Source: Rosellinia necatrix (lineage: Eukaryota > Ascomycota > Sordariomycetes > Xylariales > Xylariaceae). Taken from it: a stretch of 64,000 nucleotides of DNA. The translations under genes were made by a program, and so were the position numbers. Each line of letters starts with the position of its first letter. The first letter of the stretch is position 1. The notes below the pieces were generated by a model. The model was not told the DNA's origin. It searched no databases and worked only from the letters and a program-made list of their open reading frames with translations. Positions 9,326-19,302 of the stretch are shown here, one piece after another. The DNA is taken from contig JAGYVD010000001.1 in assembly GCA_021209875.1 (NCBI GenBank), positions 3,472,001-3,536,000 of the forward strand. The letters run 5' to 3'.

Positions 9326-12300
9326 TTAAAACCCAAAGGGGTTCTGTGGAGCTATAGAGAGTTAGAACAACGATAGCGTAGGACACACATCCAGCACTTA
9401 CTTGCTTGCGCGAGGTTGGCACGACGACCTGTCGGCTGCGGGGCAATCTTGTTAGTGACCCCGAATCGTACAGGCGGCGCGGGCCCGGTCTTCTGAGGCT
9501 GAAGGGGAGCGATTGGCGCCGCTTGAGGGGGGCCGTTCCCCGCCGTGTTGAATCCCGCACCGAAACCGCCGAAGCCGGTTTGCTGAGGCTGCATCTGCGG
9601 TTGAGCAGGTATGCTAGCTCTTTGAGGCTCCAAGGCTTGTGGTAAATATGCGTTGACGCCGGTCTGTTGCGGGAACTGCTGAGGTTGAAAATTACTCGGG
9701 TATCCTGTCGGCTGGGCCGGGATGGATGTAAATTGCTGGGTACGTGGATCGGAGAAAGGGCTCTGCATCTGGGGTGCTCCTGTCATTTGGGGCGCCATGT
9801 ATTGCTGCTGAGCCCCGAACCCAGTGGGTTGTGGCATGTTCGTGACTGGGTTGAGTTGCATGAAACCTTGACCAGGCGGCTGCTGAAAATTGCCCATGTA
9901 GGATTGCTGGAAACGTTGTTGGGTGAGATCATTCAAGCTATGCCCAGGGGGCGCGATGCCCGTTATCTGGGGTTGCAAGGCCGGTATTGGTGGTGGTGCA
10001 AAGCCACTTGGCTGCGCCGATTGCGGCGCTGAGAGCGGGCGCGCTGGCGGCGGTGGCATGAGAGCGCCTTGCCCACTCATTACCTGAGGGGGCGTGGGCC
10101 TTTGCCGATTCCCAAGTCCAAGGTTTAGCGGCAGAGCCGAAGCTCCGGCTCCAGTTGGTGCGGCGGAAATGCTGGTGAAGAATGATGGAGTGGCACCCTG
10201 CGGATGAGCAGCTATTTGAGCCGGCTGTGATGGAATATGCCCTTGTGTCTGCTGCGGCTGAGATGGGGCGGAAGCTGGTGGTTCTATCTTGGTCGGCTCC
10301 AGTGGCGTGGCGAGCAGAGAAAGTTCCTGCATGGCCTGTGTGGGCGCTGGCTGGTGTTGAACGGGAGCCGCCTTAGGTTCAGGACTCGGGGCTGGTTTGG
10401 GTTGGGGCTCTGATTGTTTGGCCGGCTTGATATCCCACGCGTTATCTTCAAAACCGCTGCTGGTTTTATTAACGGCCTTGGAATGAGACTCGTCAGGGGG
10501 GGGCAGTGCGGATTGACTTGTCTCAGTATCATTCGACTGCGAGAGTACTTTGGCGTCGACAACGTCGCTTGTTTGGACCGCTGGGGCGGGACGGCCCTTC
10601 CGGGTGTTGTTTCGAAGTGTTCCTCCCGGTCCTGAGAAAAGCCCGCCCGCGGAGCCGTTCTCACCATCAGCGTCCCCGGCGTTCTTTTTCTTCCCATCCC
10701 GGTCGAACTTTTTATCCAAATAGCGCATAACTTTGATGATGTCGCCCTCACGTAGGCCGAGATTGCGGAGTATACCCGAGTCAACGTCAGGCAACACGCT
10801 TTCGTCCATCGAATCTCTCACGAACGCCTGCGTGTAGCGTTCACATAGGCCCACGGCGACATCGCAAGATAAGAAGAACTGGAACCAGTCGTAGCTGGGC
10901 TTTGCGGGCTCCACTGACGCCCCGATATGGCTTGATGAAGCCCCTTTGTTGAGGTTGTTCCTCATAGACTTTGCCCGCTTTACGTCGGCTAGAGGTTTAT
11001 CCTCGTCTAGAGATATGCCCGTTGCGCGCTCAACGTATTCGATATCCTCCATCGACATTTTAGCCAGGGGTACTGCGATTTTAACGCCATTCATTTTATG
11101 CAAATTGATCTTCCCGTCCTTGAGACCTAGAAATTGTGCTTCGACGCTGAATGACTTTGATCTATCGGTCCAAACGCGTACCTTGGATGGATCAGGCTCT
11201 ATAAGGGTGTTAATATGAGACTCCACAAGGTGGGCGTCAGAGTAAACTCACTAGATCTCGAAGGCGCCGACCGGCCGGTCTCTGCGCTGCCGTTTTCGCG
11301 CCTATTTCGCTGTTGTGCAGAAAGGTTACCGCCGTTGTCAGCCGACAAACTACTTTGCCTTTCGGGTAAACGCATTCTGGGCCCTACCTCTACTGCCTTC
11401 TGATCCTTTTTGACAGCTTCCCTCGTTAAGCGCAACTCATCCTGTCGGTTTTGTGCCACAGATGACATTCCAGCATTGATACCGGTTGGTGCCGACGTAT
11501 GTATTATCTCCATCCTCTCGACATAGCTGCTTGGTACAACGCCCTCCTTCCCGTTTTTAACTCGTCGGACTTGCCACCACTCGTCGCTCTTCGTATCGTC
11601 GAGAATAATGACCTCGTCCCCAATAAGAACGGTAACTTCGTCATCACCCTGTGCTGTGAAATCATATAATATCTGCCCACGTTTTTGGGTAGGTTTTCCG
11701 GTTCCGGCCGCGATGACCTCGCGAAGGCCCTCGGCCTTCATAGCCCCTGACAACTCGCCAAGTGCGCTCACAATCTCTTCTGCTGTATTCTTGGCCCCGG
11801 CGTGAAAATCAATGCTTTTGCTTGGCCGAACTAGCTCAAGAAATACGTGTTTGCCTTCTCTCGAATAATGGGTCATTTTCTCGGCCGTCCACTCCTGGGT
11901 AGGGCCATCTTGGGCTTTCTCGGGAGCAATCAAGATCACACCCGTCTTCAAGTTTATTCCCAGTGTTGTAGGCATCTTCTTCTTCTTGCCCATTACCGAC
12001 ACCATCTCGTTGATGTTATACATATGAAAGCCTCCTGGTGCAAGCGGACTGAACTGCTGGGAGCGCGTGTCACGGTCGTCACTATAACGGCGACTGGAAG
12101 TCCGTGGGGGCGGAGGTGATACTACAAACTGGACGCTCGATACAGGCGAATGAGACCTGGGCCGCGCTGGAAGATCCGGGCTTTGTTTGTCCTCAGGTTC
12201 TTCTACATACGGTCTCGGCTGGCGAGAAGGAAGGATGATCGGAGGTGGCGTGGGCGCGCGTGTCGAGGGCCTGCCCTGCATAACCCCTGCAAGGATGGCT

Positions 12301-12948
12301 TCCGGTCCACTCGGCGAGGTGGGAGAGGCCGTAGCTCTAGGCCGGTCGGGCAAGGGAGGACTTTGGGGTTCATCCGACTCCACGGGAGCCGCAGGACGCG
12401 GTGGCAAGGACGGAGGTAGTGCAGGAGGCAACAAGGGAATGGCTGGGGCAGTGGCCTGGACAGTGGCCGGGCTAGCCAGGGGCTCTGATTCTTGCCGGGT
12501 GGCCCCGTCGCTCATTTCGATATAGTTGGCAGGCACAAAGCCAAAATCCGACTCGAAGCCGACAAGTATCCAGTCAGGGTCCGAGGCATCGTATACACGC
12601 AATGGGGCGTCTTCAGGGAAAGATAGCTCTTCATCGGTTTGACGGGTATACTCGTATAGGGACCTCGCTTGCCCGACTGGCTTGGCCTAGGATGAAGCTT
12701 AGCAAGCCGTCCTCGCGAATCACAACAAGTCCTGGGGCAAGGAGACGCACCTCTTCTACGTAGTTGTTGGGTACTAGCCCAGTGGGCTCATCCTCCTCGT
12801 CAGCGCTCGCCTTCTTCTTAGCTTTCCACCAATCATCGTCTCCGCTCTTTTCTAAAACACACAGCAAATCACCCTCGCTTATGGAAAGCTCCCCCTCGGA
12901 CTGTGGCGTATAGTCATAGATAGCCCTATAGATGCCTAGAAAACCCAT
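9326..12948 (-). CDS. SLA1: Endocytic actin-assembly adaptor Sla1
   Basis: Minus-strand exons are 12948-12751, 12686-11252, 11198-9402 and 9351-9326, giving 1151 aa, the usual size. The order matches Sla1. SH3-1 begins MGFLGIYRAIYDY. SH3-2 (YEYTRQTDEELSF, across intron 1) lies near residue 75. After Pro-rich linkers and a conserved central module near residues 290-385, SH3-3 (ILYDFTAQGDDEV) lies near 405-465. SHD1 (VRVWTDRSKSFSVEAQFLGL) lies near 550-605 and a SAM-like SHD2 near 645-710. The Gln/Pro-rich tail has repeated QQTG/QPTG motifs. The last exon is only 26 bp and ends in NPFGF. Sla1 links cargo with NPFxD signals to actin assembly at cortical patches via Las17 and Pan1. The ATG at 12948 gives the canonical family start. 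ARC40, also in this window, acts downstream in the same process. Confidence 0.95.
9352..9401 (-). other. SLA1 intron 3
   Basis: A 50-bp intron (GTAAGT to TATAG). The phase-1 splice creates Thr and leads into the 26-bp terminal exon PQNPFGF. Confidence 0.85.
11199..11251 (-). other. SLA1 intron 2
   Basis: A 53-bp intron (GTGAGT to TATAG). It joins SRS to KPDPSKVRVW immediately before SHD1. Confidence 0.85.
12687..12750 (-). other. SLA1 intron 1
   Basis: A 64-bp intron (GTGCGT donor, TGCTAAGC branch site, CCTAG acceptor) located between SH3-1 and SH3-2. Confidence 0.85.
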
Positions 12949-13060
12949 GGCTGTCAAGAACGGGGCGCCGTGATAGGCCAACAGAACAGGTCCTCAAGGG
13001 CAACAGAATTATTATGCAAGAAGGACGAGCTAATGGTGCGGCTGCAGGAGAAAGTTGTGA

Positions 13061-13155
13061 CTGTCGTCGTTATTGTTGTTGTTGTTGTCGTTGTTGTTGT
13101 TGTCGTCGTCGTCGTTGGTGGCGGCGGTGGCAGCAGCGGCGGCGGCAGCGGCAGG
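13061..13155. repeat. GTT/GTC then GGC/AGC trinucleotide tract
   Basis: Runs of GTT, GTC, then GGC and AGC triplets lie 110-210 bp upstream of the SLA1 start, on its promoter or 5'-leader side. Any predicted Val/Gly/Ala run here is low-complexity reading of the repeat. Confidence 0.85.
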
Positions 13156-13684
13156 AATAGTTGTGGGCGGTCGCTTCGGTATTGACTTGGTGTTCGTCGG
13201 GATGGTATGGAAGACGGAGCTACCGGGATATTGGAGGCCAGAAGCTATCGAAACAACAGGTCGTCAATATCTCAGGGGCAGGGGCTAACTCCGAAAGGCG
13301 TTGATGAGTACACGGCGTAGGCTGTGGATACCAGGCCGCGCCTATTCGAGATTCGCGACAGCTTCGATGAGGGACAAATCCAGCATACAGCAGGAAGTGC
13401 CGTTTCCTGCGCAGCGGCCTCCAGACAGTGAATGGCGTGTTACGGCTTGGATGAGGCAGTGCTGCCCAGGTGCAACTGGTCGCTAGGAATACCTGCCCGG
13501 CTATCTATGCTATGCAAGGAGGACCGCGATTGAGGGAGTGGCTGGAGGAGGTAAGGGGCATATGCGAGAGGTTTCTAGACGGATTATATGGGAGATCACT
13601 CAACATCGGCATAATAATAAACCTTGGAAGTCTTTCAAGGCGTAGTAGTAGGGGTAGAGGTTGCCTATGCAGGTGATAGCTGCT

Positions 13685-14310
13685 CGGTAGTAGTGTACTA
13701 GGTAGTTACCTACCTAGGCACGATGAGCTCGGGTTAGTTATCCAGGTGCCTTATTCAGAGGGACCCGTGCCTTGGGTAGGTAGGTACGTATTGTGCTCGG
13801 GTACCCATAGCAGACCCATAACAGACCCATTCTTCCAGTAACAGACCCATAACCGCCGTGTGGGCGGGCTCACAAACCTTCCCCACATGTGAATGGTGAT
13901 TTGTGTAGATACATTACAGCAGCTAGCTAGGTACCTACCGGTTACCGGGCGGGTACGTATGTGACCAGGTTTCTGGTACCATTGGGTGTCCAGTAGGTAG
14001 CCATGCACATACATCTATCTATCTATCCCTACCTTGAGCATATACATGCCTGTGTGTGCAATCTACTGCAGGACCAGATTAGGAGGGTTACCCAAATCGT
14101 GCCGCTTTAAGCCTGGGCTAAACCTAAGCTAGCTAAGTACCTACCTAGGTAGGTAGTGTATGCTACCTAGGTACCTATATGTATTTTTTAATAAGCTACC
14201 TAGTTAATCATATTATCCATGATACAGAGAACAGTAGGTGGTACCTAGTGCAGGAACCTACCTAGGTAGGTAGTCGTTACGCCACAGCCTAGGTAGGTGC
14301 CTAGGCAGGT
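13685..14310. repeat. Cluster of palindromic CCTA/TAGG tetranucleotide tracts
   Basis: Many copies of ACCTACCTAGGTAGGT-like palindromes and partial units, for example near 13700, 13925, 14137-14178 and 14255-14310. The same motif recurs between genes across the window, for example 35425-35490, 39330-39500, 39685-40140 and 55940-56165. Confidence 0.85.
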
Positions 14311-16540
14311 TGCAGGAAGAGTGGTATCTAAACTGCCTACTTACTAACTTACCTGTCAACTAACTATTGATTCCCTGCTCTCCTTTTTCACTTTTAAGTG
14401 CAACAGCACCCATACATGCGTACATGTACATTTGGCCTATTTTGCACGAATCCATTTATACTGAAGCTGCTCTTTGGCCATCGGTCGGCCGCGCCAGTCC
14501 ATTTGCATTACCTTTGGCTGGCACAAATCCCATGTCTGCCTTGAATATTTCCTGCCATCACGGACGTTCTTGGGGCGAAATGTATTAAAATCGCCGCCCT
14601 ATATCAGTCTTACAACCTTTGTATCAGTAGACTTGGCTTATTTTCCTCCACGTTGGACGACTTGGGTGCCAGATTTTGCCCATTTGCTTGCTACCTCGTA
14701 TATAGCTGTCGCTAAGATTTCCTAGCTAGACATCTGAAAAGGGCATGGTATCTCTGTTCTCTTTGAAGTTCACGAATGCGTTGTTCAGTTTTACACCAAT
14801 GGTAGAGAGCTGGTCAGAAGCCTAATGAAGTTAGAGTAGTTAAAAATCCGATCTGTGTCGATGTAGCCGAGTCTCCAGAGTTCGTTTCAAGACGTACATT
14901 ATCTCCTTTCGACTCAGCGGCTACTGAACTGGCGCCTTCGGAAAGTCTGGTTCAAGGTGTCTAAGGCTTCAAACATAATTATTGTCGGCCTAGCTAGGTC
15001 TTAAATTTTGTTGATCGATGGATGCAAACAAGGGTTTCCGGGTTAGAATCGCTTCAGGACATCCTCCTCGTTCTCTACACGCGGGCAGCCCCTGACGCTT
15101 TTTGCAACAGCTTGGTCACTATTTTTGGCTTTTACGGTATGTTGGTCAGTCAACTGGCCCAATCTTGGGCTCCGCAACGAATGCCACAAACCTCGCAAAC
15201 TACACATGTCTCATAGAATGAAGAACCAACGACAAGACCATGAGGACGAGTGATTCACCCGTTTTAACGATATTCTAATACTACAGACCTATAACTAGAT
15301 GCACTATCTTACTAAACATAGACCGCATGCACCAGAAATAGACCATAGACCCGTCTATAGCCTGGCCAGCTAGTTACGCGACTATGTTCTAAGGGCTAGA
15401 AGCCCCAAAACTCCACCTATGCTGGATATATTAGTTAGTTAGTTAGCCAGTTTTGATCCGTCAACTAACGGTTTAAAGAAAGAGTCTAGCGGTAAGTCCA
15501 TCTGGGTCACAAAGTGGTGACATAGTCCCAGTGTTGATTTACTTTGCTAGGTACTAGGAGTTCGCCCAGACCAACTAAACATAAAATTATTATCGCGGGG
15601 TGCCATATATACCGTTAATTCCAAATGGGATTGACGGCGTCGTTTTTCCGTCACGGTTTATGTAATGTTACCTCCTTGTGTATCATAGAAGCACGACAAG
15701 AAGTGTTCTCGTTATGGCTCCTATGTAGTTTAGTGGGAAGCCCCAGGAATGTCACCAAATCCAGCTAGTACAGAAGTGCGGAAGTACGGGCCTCATGAAC
15801 AACTGGTACGGTTTCTCTCTTCAAACTAACAATACCCGCATCCAATCTTCCTAGGCCAGCATCGGCAAACTCGCGGATAACATCAGAGTTGCCATGCCGG
15901 GCAAGGGAATGTAGGTTTGACTACCTTGCCTGTATGATTCGTTTACAGCAGGTCCAATTACAATAGGTGGAGTTAACAGGCAACAAAATTCAGGCACCCA
16001 GCAGATTTTGGCATGAAGAACCATCGTTTGCCCTTGTCATATGGAGAATATCTAGAGTGAAGTATATGTCACAGTTATTACTGCTGGTAGTTCCAGAAAT
16101 TGCTTGTATTATTGCACAAGGAAGGAAGTTCCTTCTGTCAGGTAGTCGCCAGCTATTCTGGCTTATATACTTGGTCTTCGGGTCCGTACCCGGTGGAGGC
16201 CCAGAGACCGGGTATGGTTCCGTGACAGTCTAGTCACTAGAGAGTAGCAGCTGGGCCACGATTAGATAGCTTAGTATAGGGGTCGGGCTCAATATCATTA
16301 ATTCCTAGGGAGGCCTTCAGTCCATATATACGCAAGTACCATAAACTTTCTCGGACTTGAAGACCGATATATCCACCTATACATCTAATTCCAATACTAC
16401 TGTCATGCTACGTGCCGGCTAGGCGCTAATCGTGTAATATATGACCCTGACATATAACCGCCTAATTGTAGATGACTAGTTAATCTGAATGTGTTCATAC
16501 TAATTAATGTCTCCCCTGAGTAAATCACCGCAAAGCCATA

Positions 16541-16582
16541 AGCTAACCACACAGGCCACGGGCAACACCCTCACGGGCCACT
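16541..16582 (+). repeat. Left 42-bp terminal inverted repeat
   Basis: Identical in reverse complement to 18435-18476 over all 42 positions. It is preceded by TA at 16539-16540. Confidence 0.93.
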
Positions 16583-18434
16583 CCACCCAAATATAACCAA
16601 TTTAATTAAAAACTAGCTAATTGACTGATTTTAACAATAATACACTTTTAATCGGCTGTTTTAACGATAATATAGTCTTACGTTTTATTTGTTGGCTCGA
16701 TTAAGCCGCTATTTAAAGTTTTAAAGTTAAAAACTACGTTATAATTGCTAGCCTTATTTATATATATAACTTAACTTTTTAATTTCTGCTTGGCTTTCTA
16801 TATATTAATTATAGCTATAAACTGCTTTTTAAGCGTTTATTTAACTATTTAATAAATTAATTTAATATTTTTTAAGGTTTTTTTTTTATAAAAATTAACC
16901 TAGGCTTAAAAATTAGCAATTTTTTAAGCTTGTTAATCTAAAGCTTTAAAAACTTTATAAATTAACAGCTTATATAAAGCTTTAAAAACTAAAAATATTT
17001 TAATATTTAGTTTTTAGTTTATTTTATATAGTTTTTAGCTATTAGTAGATATTATAAGCAGTATTATAACTATTTTATTTAAAAAGTCCGGTGTTAAAAG
17101 CTTTTAAACTAGCAAAAAACTTTTAAAACTAACTTTTAAAACTTTTTTTATTTTTAATATTATATATTTTAATAATAACAGCTTTAAATAGTTTTTTAAA
17201 TATATTTTAGCTGTTTTTTTAAACGTTTTTAATCTATTAAACATTTAAAATTTTAAGCTTAGCTTATTAATAATATAATAAAACTTTTTTTTTATATTTA
17301 TAATATTAAACGTTATATTTAAAGTTTTTATAATAGTTTTTTAATTTTTTTAACTATAAAAAAACACTAACATTTAAAAGCTATAAAATATAATTATAAT
17401 AAAGCTTATAAAATATTAGCTAAACTTTATTTATTATATAAAAAGCTAAAAATTTATTATTTATATATAAATTATGCTTGTTATATATTAATATTATTTA
17501 TATATTATTATAAAAGCTTTAAATATATAAAATAAAAATATTTTTAAGCTAATTTATATTTGTTTAATTATAAGTCTACTTATTAAATAAAACCTAAAAC
17601 TGCTAGTTATTTTATATTTTAACGCTATTATTTAAAAACTATTAATTATATATTAACGCTTTTAAAAATTAAAAACAGCAGAAAACTATTACTAAAAACA
17701 TTAATATACTTTAAAGCAGTAATCTAATTTTTTCTTTTCAGCTTTTTTTAAATGCTTTTTATTAATTATTTAATACAATAACCTAATAATTATTATTAAT
17801 ATTTTAACTAATATTTATTTTATTTATATTATATATATAGTTTAATAAAATATTAACTATTTTTTTTATATTTAAACAGTTAAAAAAAACATATATATTT
17901 TAAGCCGTAGCCCTGTTTATACGTTAATAATTAATAATATAGCATTTTATTAACTATATAAATAAGTTTTAAGCTAAAAATTAATAATACTACGTCGGCC
18001 TAAATATTTAAAAGCCAGATAAAACAGCTAAAGCCTGTTAAACTATAATTTATAACTTAGTTAAATTAAATATATAGCTTAATTTAGCCTAGCTAATATA
18101 CTAAATAGCTAATTAATATTTTAAATATAATAATAAAGCTTAAAAGCTTTTATTAGTTTTTTTTTAAATCAGAATATTTTAAAAACAGCGTTATAAATAA
18201 ATATATTATATATTCTATTTAAATACTGCCCTGCAGACAAACATGCTAAATTAAACATTATAAATTACAGCTTTTATATATATTTTTTAAAATAAAGCCA
18301 GCATCGCTAAAAAAAAAAAAACAGGCGATTCTAATAATACTAACAAATTAAATATTAAATAAAAATTAAAAATAAATTAGTAAGTTAAATAAAATTGCTA
18401 AAGTACGCGTTAACACGTTAATAAAGTGGCGTTA

Positions 18435-18476
18435 AGTGGCCCGTGAGGGTGTTGCCCGTGGCCTGTGTGGTTAGCT
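18435..18476 (-). repeat. Right 42-bp terminal inverted repeat
   Basis: Perfect inverted partner of 16541-16582. It is followed by TA at 18477-18478. Confidence 0.93.
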
Positions 18477-18478
18477 TA

Positions 18479-19302
18479 GTAGTTCAAATTAACGTTGACA
18501 ACATGGTGTCATGTTATATCTAAGGGGGTTTATTTCCGAGGTTAGAATTTTACATCCTATCATTAATCTCTAACCTTTCCGTTATATCAGAATATTAAGA
18601 CAATGCCCCTCAGCCCCCCGACAGCGCTATACCTAGGGTGGTCACCTGCGAGATGAACTTGTATCATCAGACTCGTGTGCAGAACTGCGTCGTAAGCCAT
18701 CCCGTATCGAAGCTCTCGCCATCATTCCAGGAACATATCGAGGCCCATCGCTGGACAAGTGCAAGCTCTGAAGTCCGTCTGTTGACCATGACGGCTCTAG
18801 CTGAACTGATCGAAGAGGCGAGCCGGGGATCGTACCTTGGCTTATGACACTGCGTATGTCTACCTGGGAATTACTCGTTTCGGCTCGTGCGCTCGAGGAA
18901 GGATTTCGCCCGCCTTCAACATTATTTAGGCCAGAGATAGGGCGTTTATACTCTGACTCAGCGGTACCAGTGGCTGTATTCACCTACAAATGCAAGGCTC
19001 AGTTTCTATTTCTTAGTGGGAGTGGGGAAACGCTGGGGAAAGGACCGGGTATTTCTGGTCTGATGAGAGTTGAGCAAGTAAAAAGGGATATATAAGCTAG
19101 GGGTGGTTTGGGTAGCCTCTAAAAGAATGACAACTAAGGGATAAAGGTCTGGGCAAAGCATACCGATGGTGGCGAAGTTGTATTAAGCCCAGCTGATGGG
19201 TTAGGGTACTCCACGCTCTGGCTGGGCTCGTTGTTTGAAGTATATCTCGAAATCCTGTTCAGCGTCAATACAGCCGTCTAATAAGTAACATTAGTATGTC
19301 AC
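18479..19302. other. Intergenic region between transposon and AMD1
   Basis: 3' side of AMD1. A minus-strand frame of 113 codons at 18983-18642 is rich in Ser/Arg/Gly and has no recognised domain. An alternative 3' exon of AMD1 could extend to about 19134. Confidence 0.4.

Larger units (their letters stand above)
12949..16538. other. Gene-poor region upstream of SLA1
   Basis: Contains a trinucleotide tract at 13061-13155 close to SLA1, dense CCTA/TAGG palindromes at 13685-14300, and otherwise unstructured sequence up to the transposon. Short frames show no recognisable domains. Confidence 0.6.
16539..18478. mobile_element. RIP-degraded TA-flanked DNA transposon, Tc1/mariner (Fot1/pogo)-like
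   Basis: A 1936-bp element (16541-18476) is bounded by perfect 42-bp inverted repeats starting AGCTAACCACACAGGCC and flanked on both sides by TA, as expected for a TA target duplication. The interior (about 16590-18420) is extremely AT-rich and full of TpA, with almost no surviving open frame. That is the pattern left by repeat-induced point mutation (C-to-T at CpA) in ascomycetes. The size is close to fungal Fot1-type elements, and their TA target preference fits, but no transposase motif can be read, so the superfamily is inferred from the ends and size only. The terminal repeats are GC-rich and unmutated relative to each other. Confidence 0.8.

Noticed and set aside
12970..13185. Val/Gly-rich small protein upstream of SLA1
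   Set aside because: Generated by the trinucleotide tract; no conserved start or domain.
18642..18983. Minus-strand 113-codon frame downstream of AMD1
   Set aside because: Ser/Arg-rich, no domain, and no splice path linking it convincingly to AMD1; kept only as a remote possibility for an extra 3' exon.
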